DNA of 64,000 bases from Asticcacaulis tiandongensis (GTDB lineage: Bacteria > Pseudomonadota > Alphaproteobacteria > Caulobacterales > Caulobacteraceae), in NCBI RefSeq assembly GCF_006475605.1, contig NZ_SSBC01000010.1, positions 124,001 through 188,000 on the forward strand, read 5' to 3'. The notes beneath the pieces are model-generated. The model was not told the origin of the DNA. It saw nothing but the letters and a program-made list of their open reading frames with translations, and ran no database searches. The position numbers and the translations under genes were made by a program. Of the stretch, positions 1 to 8,416 are shown one piece after another (the first letter of the stretch is position 1; each line of letters begins with the position of its first letter).

Positions 1-516
1 GATGTGCTGCTGAGCGGTGAGGCGCTTGACCTTGAGGCCTTGGTGGTTTCCCCGATCTATATACCTGATACGACGTCGCTTTTGAAGGCGCTTGAGATGT
101 TCAAGGCCTCCAAGCTGCATATTGCCTTTGTCATTAATGAATTTGGCACCATCGAAGGCGTTCTGACGCCGACCGATCTGCTTGAGATGATTGCCGGTGA
201 TTTCAACGAAGAGCATGACGATGCCGCGCCGATGATCCTGCAACGCGAGGATGGCTCCTATCTGGTGGATGGTCGGGCGGATCTGTTCGAACTGTCTGAG
301 ACGCTGGGCGAGGATTTCGAGCCGGGGTCAGGCTATCATACGGCGGCGGGCCTTGTGCTGCACAAGCTCGAACGCTTCCCAAAGGAAGGGGAGTATGTGC
401 GTATCGGCCGTTTCAAGGTCGAGGTCATCGACATGGATGAGCGGCGTATTGACAAGCTTTTGTTTCAGGTAATCCCAAAGGGAGAGCGGAAACAGAAGGA
501 TACGCATCACGAATGA
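1..516 (+). CDS. CorC/HlyC-type CBS domain protein, C-terminal part
   Basis: The frame is open at the first base, so the 5' end lies outside the window. The visible 171 residues hold the second CBS motif of a CBS pair (roughly residues 18-65, with the typical VINEFGTIEGVLTPTDLLE stretch) and then a CorC_HlyC-type transporter-associated domain (about residues 75-160). Proteins of this build are either the DUF21 membrane hemolysin-family proteins or soluble CorC-type proteins linked to magnesium and cobalt homeostasis. The missing N-terminus would show which, so no symbol is given. The stop codon overlaps the start of the next small gene as ATGA, which implies translational coupling. Confidence 0.85.
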   Translation, partial: DVLLSGEALDLEALVVSPIYIPDTTSLLKALEMFKASKLHIAFVINEFGTIEGVLTPTDLLEMIAGDFNEEHDDAAPMILQREDGSYLVDGRADLFELSETLGEDFEPGSGYHTAAGLVLHKLERFPKEGEYVRIGRFKVEVIDMDERRIDKLLFQVIPKGERKQKDTHHE

Positions 517-695
517 ATAAAGCGCTTGGTCTGAAAAATCTGTTACGGAAACTTCTGGGAAATCCGGACGAATGGTTCAGGCCGAAAGCTTATGGGGTCG
601 GGATAGAGCCGGGAAGTTGGCAAGGTATTGTTATTTTAGTTCTTTTCGTTGTAGGTTTGGTGGTCATAGCCGTGGTTGCCGGACAGTCAATCTAG
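513..695 (+). CDS. Small single-pass membrane protein with WQG motif
   Basis: This 60-residue protein starts in an ATGA overlap with the upstream CBS gene. It has a basic N-terminal half, then a motif of the form YGxGxxPxxWQG at about residues 27-39, then one hydrophobic segment (about residues 39-57, rich in I, L, V). Short alphaproteobacterial membrane proteins with a YGxGxxPxxWQG sequence before a transmembrane helix are common, but I know of no function. The coupled start and the coherent membrane topology support a real gene rather than a chance frame. Confidence 0.7.
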   Translation: MNKALGLKNLLRKLLGNPDEWFRPKAYGVGIEPGSWQGIVILVLFVVGLVVIAVVAGQSI

Positions 696-700
696 TAAGA

Positions 701-766
701 AAGATGCCCCACCACCACCGTGCTATGCACGGCGGTCCCCCTCCCCATCAGAGATGGGGAGGTATG
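701..766 (+). repeat. Two-hairpin intergenic repeat, copy R1
   Basis: First of eight copies of one intergenic element. It opens with AAGATGCCCCACC and closes with GGGGAGGTATG, short imperfect inverted ends. Hairpin I is CCGTGC-TAT-GCACGG (718-732). Hairpin II has a 10-bp stem, CCTCCCCATC and GATGGGGAGG, around an AGA loop. It lies 5 bases after the stop codon of the small membrane protein and faces copy R2. Other copies keep the pairing with different bases. Confidence 0.85.
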
Positions 767-789
767 AAAGGGATGAAGCGGGTGTCCTG

Positions 790-860
790 CATACTTCCCT
801 ATCTTTGATGGGGAAGGTGGATTTGACATCGTCAGATGTCAAAGACGGATGGGGTTTCTT
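790..860 (-). repeat. Two-hairpin intergenic repeat, copy R2 (subtype B)
   Basis: Reverse-strand copy. On the minus strand it begins near ACCCCATCC and ends with GGGAAGTATG. Hairpin I is TTTGACATC-TGAC-GATGTCAAA. Hairpin II uses CTTCCC and GGGAAG instead of the CCTCCCC and GGGGAGG of most copies, a change on both sides that keeps the stem. The same variant is seen in R3. Together with R1 it forms a head-to-head pair between two convergent genes. Confidence 0.8.
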
Positions 861-873
861 TCTTTATTCTACA

Positions 874-1401
874 TTACAGTTTGGGGTAATCTTCAGCCTT
901 GCCCTTCTTGACGCCCATTCGCTCAAGGACCCCAAGCAACAGGGCGGAAAAGACAAAGGCCATATGCATGACCACCACCCACATCAGAGTGTTGGAGCTG
1001 TATTTTTCGATATTCAGGAACACCTGAAGCATATGAATGGAAGAGATGGCGACAATGGAGGAGGCAACCTTGATTTTCAGCGAACCGGCATCAAGCTTGC
1101 CGATAAAGCTGACGTCGCCCTTGCCTTCTTCTTCGTCAAAGCGGGAAACGAAGTTCTCATAGCCTGAGATCATAACCATGACGATCAGTGAGGCCACCAG
1201 CGCCGCATCAATCAGGCCAAGCATGGCCAGGATCATCTGATTTTCGCCGTAATCAAAGACATGGCTGGCCACTTTCCAGAATTTCAGCGCGAAGGATACC
1301 GCATAGACGGCGAGGGCTGCGGCCAGACCGAGATAAAAGGCCACCAGTATCCAGCGGCTTGAGAGGATGACACGTTCAACCAGACGTTCCAGTGCGGGCA
1401 T
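874..1401 (-). CDS. UPF0114 family inner membrane protein (YqhA-like)
   Basis: A 175-residue integral membrane protein with four predicted helices (about residues 18-38, 57-78, 113-130 and 138-158) and a conserved central segment around DAALVASLIVMVMISGYENF. This pattern matches the UPF0114/YqhA family, a widespread membrane family of unknown biochemical role. The ATG at 1401 is preferred over an upstream in-frame TTG at 1413 because GGAG lies 5 bases before it and the shorter protein begins like family members (MPALERLVER). It is transcribed away from the chemoreceptor terminator and converges on the repeat pair. Confidence 0.85.
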   Translation of the reverse strand: MPALERLVERVILSSRWILVAFYLGLAAALAVYAVSFALKFWKVASHVFDYGENQMILAMLGLIDAALVASLIVMVMISGYENFVSRFDEEEGKGDVSFIGKLDAGSLKIKVASSIVAISSIHMLQVFLNIEKYSSNTLMWVVVMHMAFVFSALLLGVLERMGVKKGKAEDYPKL

Positions 1402-1454
1402 GTTTAACTCCAATCTTACAGCGCGGAGCTTTTACGGATCAATTTCACCGGCGC

Positions 1455-1490
1455 AACAAAAAACCGGCGCAGATGACTGCGCCGGTTTAT
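1455..1490 (-). terminator. Rho-independent terminator of the chemoreceptor gene
   Basis: Read on the minus strand, an 11-bp perfect stem (AAACCGGCGCA and TGCGCCGGTTT) with a 6-base loop is followed by a T run. It sits 25-55 bases downstream of the chemoreceptor stop codon and just upstream of the UPF0114 gene. Confidence 0.85.
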
Positions 1491-1512
1491 GTTTTTTCGT
1501 TTTCAGGGGCGA

Positions 1513-3591
1513 TTAGCCGTGTCGCACCTGATTAACAAAGGCCTGCACCTGTGATTTCAGGGTTTCAGACTGCTGCACCAACTGGGCAGCGGTATTCAGG
1601 GTGCGTGAGGAGGCCTCACCGGTTTCCTGAGTGGCCATGGCCAGACTGTGGACATGGGTGGCGACTTCGTCAGTGCCCTGTGACGCTTCGTGGACGTTGC
1701 GGGCAATGTCATCGGTGGCCGCGCCCTGCTGGGTCATGGCTTCGGAGATGGCCAGAGAGAACTGGCTCATTTCGTGGATGATGTCGCGGATCGAGGCAAT
1801 GGCTTCAACCGTGCCGTTGGTCGCTGACTGAATGGCCGATATCTGCTCGCCGATTTCGTCGGTTGCCTTCGCCGTCTGATTGGCCAGAGACTTGACCTCG
1901 GTGGCGACCACGGCAAAGCCCTTACCGGCATCACCGGCACGTGCCGCCTCGATGGTGGCATTAAGCGCCAGCAGGTTGGTTTGCTGGGCAATAGCCTGAA
2001 TGAGGGTAACGACTTCACCGACCTTACCTGCCGCAGCCTCAAGCTCACGGATACGGGCGTCGGAGCGGTTGGCTTCGTCCACGGCGCGGCGCGCTATGGT
2101 CGATGAGGCCTCGGCCTTGGAGGTGATCTCGTTAATCGAACTGGTCAGTTCTTCGGAGGCAGCGGCAACGGTTCGGACGTTGTTGGCTGCCTGTTCGGTG
2201 GCCGAGGCAATAGTTGTTGTCTGGCCGGAAGCATTGGAAGCGATCTGACTTAAGGCTTCGGCGGAATTGCGCATATCAATCGAGGCCGAGGCCACCTGAT
2301 CGACCACGCCACCGACGGCCTGTTCAAATTCGATAGCCAGCTTGTCCATCGCGGCCTTACGCTCTTCGGCGGCTTGCAACTGACGATGATGTTCAGCATC
2401 AGCATCGGCGGTGACGCGGTCGCGCAGGCTGTCACGGAAACGTAAGACGGCCTTGCCGATCTGACCGATTTCATCGGCACGTCTGGCTTCGGGGACCTCG
2501 GCATTGTGATCGCCTGAGGCCATGCGGTCAAAGGTACGCCCAAGGACTTTGAGGGGCGCGCCGACCATCCGGTTGAGCACAAGGAAAAGAATGCCTGCCG
2601 CAATAAGTATGCTCAAGACCGAGAGGGCCAACATGATAGTGTTGTTTTTATTGGCTTCGGCATTCAGGGTGGCGTTAGGAACCGCGACCACAACGGCCCA
2701 GCGTTCTGACGTGCCGCCAGCAGCCACGGGCAGGGCCAGATAATGCCAGCCTTCGCCCTTGGTGGTGGCGTCCGTGCTGGCGGGTTTGTTGGTGGCGATG
2801 GCTTCGGCGGCCACCTTGGCAGACGCTGGATCAGTGTCTTTCAGGGGCTTGCCTGTGGCTGCGGCGTCAGGATAGCTGACGGCCATACCGGCGGAGCTGA
2901 CGAGAGCGACAAAGCCGGTACCGAAGGGTTTAACCGATGCCAGTTCTGCATTGAGGTCGTTCAGGGCAATATCAATGCCGGCTGTACCGTAATACTGGCC
3001 ATTGACCTTGATGGGGGCGCTGAAGGTGGTAATCAGGAAATCCTTGCCGCCGACACTATAGCTATAAGGCTCAATGGCGATCATACGATCGTTTTTCTTG
3101 GGCAGTTGATAATAGTCTCCGGCCCCGTCCTGATCATAGCCAACCAGAGGCTCTTTTACGACCGAACCCGCGCCGCGGTTCCAGTAGGGGACGAAACGCC
3201 CGCTGGCGTCATGGCCGTCTGTACCGGCGTAATCTGCATCCTTGCCATCAAGGGCATCCGGCTCCCAGCCTGACCATACCCCCAGCAAATCCGGATTGGC
3301 CTCAAGGCTGCTCTTCAGTATGCCATCATAGACCGCACGATCAGTGACCCCTTGTGCGCGTAAGGCCCCCATCGCCGAGACGGTTTCCTGAGCGGTACGT
3401 GCCGCCAGATCGAGCCGGTTCTGCACACGTGCGGCCTGATTTTCCGCGACATTAGACTGTAGGACATCATTTTGCCCGGACAGGGTTGAATTGGTCTGTT
3501 GCGATATGAACAGGGTGCCGATGCCAAAAACGGCAGCGACGCTGACGGCACCGATAAGAGATATCTTGGCCGACAAAGAACGGGAAAACAT
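1513..3591 (-). CDS. Methyl-accepting chemotaxis protein with dCache sensor
   Basis: A 692-residue chemoreceptor. Transmembrane helix 1 spans about residues 9-30. A large periplasmic dCache-type sensor domain follows (about 40-315), then helix 2 (318-340), a HAMP domain (341-395) and the cytoplasmic signalling domain. The signalling tip at about 536-575 carries the hallmark QQTNLLALNATIEAARAG. The ATG at 3591 is chosen over a TTG at 3651 because the signal-anchor helix then starts normally. The ligand cannot be told from sequence. No che genes are nearby, so it probably feeds a chemotaxis array encoded elsewhere. A strong terminator follows. Confidence 0.93.
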   Translation of the reverse strand: MFSRSLSAKISLIGAVSVAAVFGIGTLFISQQTNSTLSGQNDVLQSNVAENQAARVQNRLDLAARTAQETVSAMGALRAQGVTDRAVYDGILKSSLEANPDLLGVWSGWEPDALDGKDADYAGTDGHDASGRFVPYWNRGAGSVVKEPLVGYDQDGAGDYYQLPKKNDRMIAIEPYSYSVGGKDFLITTFSAPIKVNGQYYGTAGIDIALNDLNAELASVKPFGTGFVALVSSAGMAVSYPDAAATGKPLKDTDPASAKVAAEAIATNKPASTDATTKGEGWHYLALPVAAGGTSERWAVVVAVPNATLNAEANKNNTIMLALSVLSILIAAGILFLVLNRMVGAPLKVLGRTFDRMASGDHNAEVPEARRADEIGQIGKAVLRFRDSLRDRVTADADAEHHRQLQAAEERKAAMDKLAIEFEQAVGGVVDQVASASIDMRNSAEALSQIASNASGQTTTIASATEQAANNVRTVAAASEELTSSINEITSKAEASSTIARRAVDEANRSDARIRELEAAAGKVGEVVTLIQAIAQQTNLLALNATIEAARAGDAGKGFAVVATEVKSLANQTAKATDEIGEQISAIQSATNGTVEAIASIRDIIHEMSQFSLAISEAMTQQGAATDDIARNVHEASQGTDEVATHVHSLAMATQETGEASSRTLNTAAQLVQQSETLKSQVQAFVNQVRHG

Positions 3592-3727
3592 GTGCGCCCC
3601 ACACGAGCTGATTACTGAGAATATCACCGTGATGTGGAATCGGTTTCTCAACCGTTAACTATGGGGCGCCAAAGGCCTTTGCTTACCGTTTAGGATGGAA
3701 AAAAGAGACGGTTTTTGTGGTGAAAGC

Positions 3728-3756
3728 TTGACTTGGGGCCATTCAGTGATCATAAG
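3728..3756 (+). promoter_or_regulatory. Possible housekeeping promoter of rpsD
   Basis: TTGACT (3728-3733) is followed after 17 bases by CATAAG. This resembles a sigma-70 type promoter and leaves about 125 bases of leader before the rpsD start. The -10 match is poor. The rest of the 3592-3882 gap, between the divergent chemoreceptor and rpsD, shows nothing else I can name. Confidence 0.3.
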
Positions 3757-3882
3757 CCCCTCTTTCATCCCCACCCGCTTTGCAGGTGCGGGGTACTACG
3801 GGTTGATCCTGAAGCCGCCGTTGTAATCGTTTTCCGCACTCTCGCGGGGAGCCGGTCAGGGTTAGACATAAGGTCTTATAGT

Positions 3883-4500
3883 ATGTCAAAGCGCCACAGC
3901 GCCAAGTACAAACTCGACCGCGCCATGGGTGAAAACCTGTGGGGCCGTCCGAAATCCCCCGTCAACAAGCGCTCCTATGGCCCCGGCCAGCACGGTCAGC
4001 GCCGTAAGTCCAAGGTTTCTGACTTTGGTCTGCAACTGCGCGCCAAGCAAAAGTTGAAGGGTTACTACGGTAACATCACCGAAAAGCAATTCCTGCGTAC
4101 CTACGAAGAGGCTGACCGCCGTAAGGGCAACACCTCCGAGAACCTGATCGCGCTTCTGGAATCGCGTCTGGATGCCGTCGTTTACCGCGCCAAGTTCGTG
4201 CCAACCGTCTGGGCTGCCCGTCAGTTCGTCAACCATGGTCACGTTCTGGTCAACGGCAAGCGCGTAAACATCCCGTCTTACCGCGTTAAGGTCGGTGACG
4301 TGATCGAAGTTCGTGAGCGTTCGCGCAATCTGGCCCTCGTGCTCGAAGCCCTGCAGTCGCCTGAGCGCGATGTGCCGGACTACATCGAAATCGATGCCAA
4401 GGCGCAAAAGGCTACCTATCTGCGTATGCCGGAACTGGCCGAAGTGCCTTATCCGGTTAAGATGGAACCGAACCTCGTCGTCGAATACTATTCTTCGTAA
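3883..4500 (+). CDS. rpsD: 30S ribosomal protein S4
   Basis: A 205-residue protein beginning [20 protein letters not shown], the alphaproteobacterial form of S4. It has the N-terminal rRNA-binding domain and an S4 RNA-binding fold at about residues 95-155. S4 nucleates 16S rRNA folding in the small subunit and in many bacteria represses its own operon. Upstream codons are open in frame back to 3733, but the conserved N-terminus fixes the start at 3883. Here rpsD stands alone, outside any ribosomal protein operon, and is followed by a strong terminator. Confidence 0.97.
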   Translation: MSKRHSAKYKLDRAMGENLWGRPKSPVNKRSYGPGQHGQRRKSKVSDFGLQLRAKQKLKGYYGNITEKQFLRTYEEADRRKGNTSENLIALLESRLDAVVYRAKFVPTVWAARQFVNHGHVLVNGKRVNIPSYRVKVGDVIEVRERSRNLALVLEALQSPERDVPDYIEIDAKAQKATYLRMPELAEVPYPVKMEPNLVVEYYSS

Positions 4501-4524
4501 TAGGTTTGACCGTTACGGTTATAA

Positions 4525-4558
4525 AAAACCCCCGCAAGGTAAGCCTTGCGGGGGTTTT
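4525..4558. terminator. Bidirectional rho-independent terminator after rpsD
   Basis: A near-perfect 15-bp stem (AAAACCCCCGCAAGG and CCTTGCGGGGGTTTT) with a 4-base loop, flanked by T on one side and A on the other. It separates the convergent rpsD and gluzincin-like genes and can serve both. Confidence 0.9.
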
Positions 4559-4567
4559 CTATGTCGG

Positions 4568-6175
4568 TCAGTGTTCCGTGTGCGTGTCAGGCTCATCCGC
4601 CTCGGGCATATCCTCGTCATCGGACGAAGCTCGAGGTGAAGAGAACAGGGTATTCATCACCTCTTCCACAGGCTTGCCATTCTGGATGGCCTCAATACCC
4701 TTGCGAATTCTGAGAGCCTGCTCAGGATTATGCGGATCACCGGTGAAAGGGGTCAGAGCCATAACGGCCTCATCGCGTTTACCGTCAATAATCAGGACGT
4801 AGGCGGCAAACTGAGCGTATTCAAACACCCCAGGAGACAGCCGGTTGGCCCCAAAGGCGGCATTGACCGCGCTCTGGTTCGGGAAATCCCGTTCGCCCTG
4901 AAAAGTGCGGGCCAGATAATACAGATTGGGCGCGTGCAACTTGTTTGCTTTGTAGGCGTCCATATAGGCGCCTCTGGCGATAGATATCAGCTCATCATAT
5001 TCCTCAGGCGGGGCCTTACGGGCAATTGCCTCATACAGGCGTCCCATAAGGTAGTGCGCTTCATAATTGTCAGGATCGGATTGCGTAAGCTTATAGATAT
5101 CCTCCTCGACGTTCTCAGGCGTGCCATGCAGAATTTCAGCGCGGGTCAGGGCCAGCAGGAAGTTCGGGTCGTGGGCGAGGGTGGCTTTTTTTGTACGCAG
5201 GTCATCAAGTATGGCCTTGCCCTGTTCTTCGGGCACACAGGTTTGCAGCAGGGAGGCATTTAAAAGGTACTGATCGGTATGATCAGGCAGAGGGACGATG
5301 CGAATATCCGAATCAGGCACCTCGGTATTTTTGATGTCCACATAGGGCGTGCGCTGCATGTAGGTGCGCAGTTTGCCGGCCAGATCATTGACCTTAAGGC
5401 CCGTTGCGGCTTCGAAGGCGGGGATGGAGTCTTCCCCCATAGTCAGTCGGGCGAAGTAATCGTTCATATTACGTGCGCGTTGCGGATCGCTGAGCATATA
5501 GTGGGTCAGCAGCCACGATTGCGCATAAAACTTGCCGACTTCGTCCTTGCGTCTTTTTTTATCCTCAAGCGTATCATAGGCCGGATCGAGGATCGTCTCG
5601 AAAGAAATCCACCTGTCCTGTGAAAGCGTATAGATCCGTGATAGGGGCGACTGGCCGACACTAATGCGGCCCTTGGTGAACTGAACCGTGCTCAGATAAT
5701 CGGCGAAACCTTCGACATACCATGCCGGGTAGCGCAATTTGGCGTGCTGGAACATGACGTGGTGGCCATATTCATGGAACAGTACCTCCAGACCGAAATC
5801 GGCAATATTTTTGTCTGATTCGATAATGCCGGAATAGGCGCTGACGCCTTCGCCGCAGGTGAAATAAACGCCTGCCACAGTCCTGGCGAATTTGGGGCGA
5901 ACCTCTTTCATCTGCTCGGTGCTTTTAAGCAGATAGACGGGAAATTTCGGTGCCTGAACCGTGAGGCTTGAATCCTTACCCAGCATGGTGTCGGTCAGGT
6001 ATTTAAAGCTTTCAAGCTGCTTTACATAATCCCGTGTCACCCGTTCGCGCGCATTGGAATAGACAATGAAATTCGGACTTTCGGCGCGTAACCAGTTGTC
6101 GGCCCATGCCGTTGTGCCCCCGCTGAAAAACGCCGCAACTACGGCTAGCATAGCGATAAGTTTTTTTATGATCAT
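4568..6175 (-). CDS. Secreted gluzincin-like metalloprotease with helical repeat tail
   Basis: A 535-residue protein with a Sec signal peptide (about residues 1-25, ending TAWA). It has a metalloprotease core with HEYGHH at 134-139 and a downstream VEGFADYL (E155) that would supply the third zinc ligand, the gluzincin arrangement seen in DUF1570/peptidase-MA-like proteins. The C-terminal half is helical and TPR-like (about 330-510) and ends in a very acidic tail. The ATG at 6175 is chosen because GGGGGCGG precedes it and it starts the signal peptide; longer frames reach 6262. It probably acts in the periplasm, but the substrate is unknown. The function call rests on motif and layout only. Confidence 0.75.
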   Translation of the reverse strand: MIIKKLIAMLAVVAAFFSGGTTAWADNWLRAESPNFIVYSNARERVTRDYVKQLESFKYLTDTMLGKDSSLTVQAPKFPVYLLKSTEQMKEVRPKFARTVAGVYFTCGEGVSAYSGIIESDKNIADFGLEVLFHEYGHHVMFQHAKLRYPAWYVEGFADYLSTVQFTKGRISVGQSPLSRIYTLSQDRWISFETILDPAYDTLEDKKRRKDEVGKFYAQSWLLTHYMLSDPQRARNMNDYFARLTMGEDSIPAFEAATGLKVNDLAGKLRTYMQRTPYVDIKNTEVPDSDIRIVPLPDHTDQYLLNASLLQTCVPEEQGKAILDDLRTKKATLAHDPNFLLALTRAEILHGTPENVEEDIYKLTQSDPDNYEAHYLMGRLYEAIARKAPPEEYDELISIARGAYMDAYKANKLHAPNLYYLARTFQGERDFPNQSAVNAAFGANRLSPGVFEYAQFAAYVLIIDGKRDEAVMALTPFTGDPHNPEQALRIRKGIEAIQNGKPVEEVMNTLFSSPRASSDDEDMPEADEPDTHTEH

Positions 6176-6272
6176 GTCCGCCCCCATACTCAGGGGCGAA
6201 GGATAGGCTGTAAAAACCACAGGTGGCAAGCGGGGTGCGAAAAAAACTTGAAAAGAGAACAAGCTATGTTAT

Positions 6273-6287
6273 GTTCTCATTATGTTC
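6273..6287 (+). promoter_or_regulatory. LexA (SOS) box upstream of dinB
   Basis: GTTC-TCATTAT-GTTC is an exact match to the GTTC-N7-GTTC direct-repeat operator known for alphaproteobacterial LexA. It lies 24 bases upstream of the dinB start codon, where it would overlap the promoter. Function is inferred from motif and position. Confidence 0.85.
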
Positions 6288-6311
6288 CGATTTGAGTTGT
6301 GAGGTAAGGTC

Positions 6312-7412
6312 GTGACCGGACATGACGAAGACAGGGCGATGCGCAAGATCATCCATGTGGATATGGATGCTTTTTTTGCCTCGGTAGAGCAGCGCGATAA
6401 TCCGGATTTGCGGGGAAAGCCTGTGGCGGTGGGCGGCGAGCGTGAGCGCGGGGTTGTGGCGGCGGCGTCCTATGAGGCGCGACGTTTTGGTGTGCGCTCG
6501 GCCATGGCCTCGGTGACGGCGCGGCGGAAATGTCAGGAACTGATTTTCGTCAAGCCGCGCTTCGAGGTCTATAAGGCTGTATCGCGGGAAATCAGGGATA
6601 TTTTCAACGACTATACCGATCTGGTTGAGCCATTATCGCTGGATGAGGCCTATCTGGATGTCACGGAAAACCATAAGGCCATTCAGTCCGCGACCCTGAT
6701 TGCGCAGGAAATACGGGCACGCATTCGCCTCAAGACCGGCCTGACGGCCTCGGCAGGTGTGTCTTATAATAAGTTTCTCGCCAAGCTGGCGTCTGATTAC
6801 AATAAACCGGATGGCTTGTTTGTTGTTACGCCGCGTATGGGGGCGGATTTCGTTGAGGCCTTGCCGGTTGAGCGGTTTCATGGGGTTGGCCCGGCCACCA
6901 TGCAGAAAATGAACCGGTTAGGTATTATAACCGGGGCGGCCCTGAGGGCGCAGAGCCTTGAGTTTCTGACGGCGCATTTCGGTGTATCGGGGCAGCACTA
7001 TTATAATATTTCCCGCGGGGTCGATCATCGCCGCGTGAATCCTGATCGTATTCGTAAATCAGTCGGGGCGGAAAATACCTTCTTTCAGGACATTTTCTCG
7101 TTCGAGGCGGCGCGTGAGGCCCTGTCACCCATTGTTGAGAAAGTTTGGCGGTACTGCGAACAGAGCGGGGCGCGGGGACGCACGGTCACGCTCAAGGTCA
7201 AATATAATGATTTCCGGCAGGTCACGCGCAGTCATACGCTTTCGGCTCCGGTGGCCGACCCTTCGGAACTGTCGCGTTTAAGCGCCAGCTTGCTTGAGGG
7301 GGTGTTTCCTCTGGCTAAGGGTATACGTTTATTGGGCGTCAGTCTGTCGTCACTCGGTAAGGGGGGCGACACAGACGCAGATAACGGGCCGCAACTCAGT
7401 CTGGCGCTCTAA
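6312..7412 (+). CDS. dinB: DNA polymerase IV
   Basis: A 366-residue Y-family translesion polymerase. Metal-binding acidic residues are visible in HVDMDAFFASVE (D17, with the FF steric gate at 21-22) and LSLDEAYLD (D111, E112). The fingers, thumb and little-finger regions are complete, and the total length is typical. The GTG at 6312 is supported by GAGG seven bases upstream; an ATG at 6339 is the alternative. The exact LexA box just upstream indicates induction by DNA damage. The enzyme copies damaged or misaligned templates without proofreading. Confidence 0.95.
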   Translation: MTGHDEDRAMRKIIHVDMDAFFASVEQRDNPDLRGKPVAVGGERERGVVAAASYEARRFGVRSAMASVTARRKCQELIFVKPRFEVYKAVSREIRDIFNDYTDLVEPLSLDEAYLDVTENHKAIQSATLIAQEIRARIRLKTGLTASAGVSYNKFLAKLASDYNKPDGLFVVTPRMGADFVEALPVERFHGVGPATMQKMNRLGIITGAALRAQSLEFLTAHFGVSGQHYYNISRGVDHRRVNPDRIRKSVGAENTFFQDIFSFEAAREALSPIVEKVWRYCEQSGARGRTVTLKVKYNDFRQVTRSHTLSAPVADPSELSRLSASLLEGVFPLAKGIRLLGVSLSSLGKGGDTDADNGPQLSLAL

Positions 7413-7432
7413 GGTTCTGCGCGGGGAATGGT

Positions 7433-8404
7433 TCAGGGGATGAGCAGGGTAGCACCGGTGGTGGCGCGGCCTTCCAGAGCCTCATGGGCGGCACGGGCGT
7501 CTTTGAGGGCGAAGCGCTGGTGAATGGGGACTCGGATAACGCCTTGGCGGATCATATCAAACAGCTCCTCGGCAGCACTCAGGAGATCGGCCCGTTCGCT
7601 GTTGTAACCAAAGATAGATGGTCGGGTGGCAAACAGTGACCCCTTGGCATTGAGAAGGCCTATATCAAACGGCGGGATCGGGCCTGAGGATTGTCCGAAA
7701 GATACAAACAGGCCGCGTGATTTGAGGACATCCAGCGAGCCCTCAAACGTATCCTTGCCGACACTATCATAGACCACATCGACCTTGCGGCCTTCGGTCA
7801 GCTCAAGGACGCGTGCGGTAAAGTTGTCTGTGCGGTAATTGATGACATGATCATAACCGTTTTTCAGTGCCAGTTCGATCTTATCGGCTGATCCGGCGGT
7901 GCCAATGACTGTGGCCCCCAGATGTTTTGCCCACTGACCGGCGATCAGCCCGACACCGCCGGCGGCGGCATGAAACAGGATCGTGTGTTCAGGCCCGGCC
8001 TTAAAGGTACGTCGCAGCAGAAACTGTGCGGTCAGGCCTTTGAGCAGAACGGCGGCGGCAATGTCATCAGGAATGTCGTCGGGCAGCGGCACCAGCCGGT
8101 CAGCCATAATCATCCGCTGTTGCGCATAGGCACCGGTTGTTGCGGCATAGGCGACGCGATCGCCGACCTTAAAATCAATCACGCCTTCACCTATGGCTTC
8201 GATGATACCTGCGGCTTCGGCACCGGGCACGAATGGTAGCTCGCTTTTGTAAAGGCCCGAGCGGAAATAGGTGTCGATGAAATTGACGCCGATAGCCGTA
8301 TGGCACAGCCTGACCTCTCCGGCGGACGGGGCGCCGACTTCGATGTCATCGGACGTCAGGGCTTCGGGACCTCCGGTGGCATGAACGCGAATAGCGAGAG
8401 GCAT
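7433..8404 (-). CDS. Quinone oxidoreductase, zinc-free MDR family
   Basis: A 323-residue NADPH-dependent reductase of the medium-chain dehydrogenase superfamily. The nucleotide-binding motif AAAGGVGLIAGQWAKHLGA lies at about residues 145-163. No zinc-ligand cysteines are present, as in the QOR branch, which reduces quinones by one electron. The start has AAGGAG nearby. It begins 12 bases after the glutamine amidotransferase gene on the same strand, so the two are probably cotranscribed. It converges on dinB with only 20 bases between them and no visible terminator. Confidence 0.9.
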   Translation of the reverse strand: MPLAIRVHATGGPEALTSDDIEVGAPSAGEVRLCHTAIGVNFIDTYFRSGLYKSELPFVPGAEAAGIIEAIGEGVIDFKVGDRVAYAATTGAYAQQRMIMADRLVPLPDDIPDDIAAAVLLKGLTAQFLLRRTFKAGPEHTILFHAAAGGVGLIAGQWAKHLGATVIGTAGSADKIELALKNGYDHVINYRTDNFTARVLELTEGRKVDVVYDSVGKDTFEGSLDVLKSRGLFVSFGQSSGPIPPFDIGLLNAKGSLFATRPSIFGYNSERADLLSAAEELFDMIRQGVIRVPIHQRFALKDARAAHEALEGRATTGATLLIP

Positions 8405-8416
8405 GAAAACTCCTTG

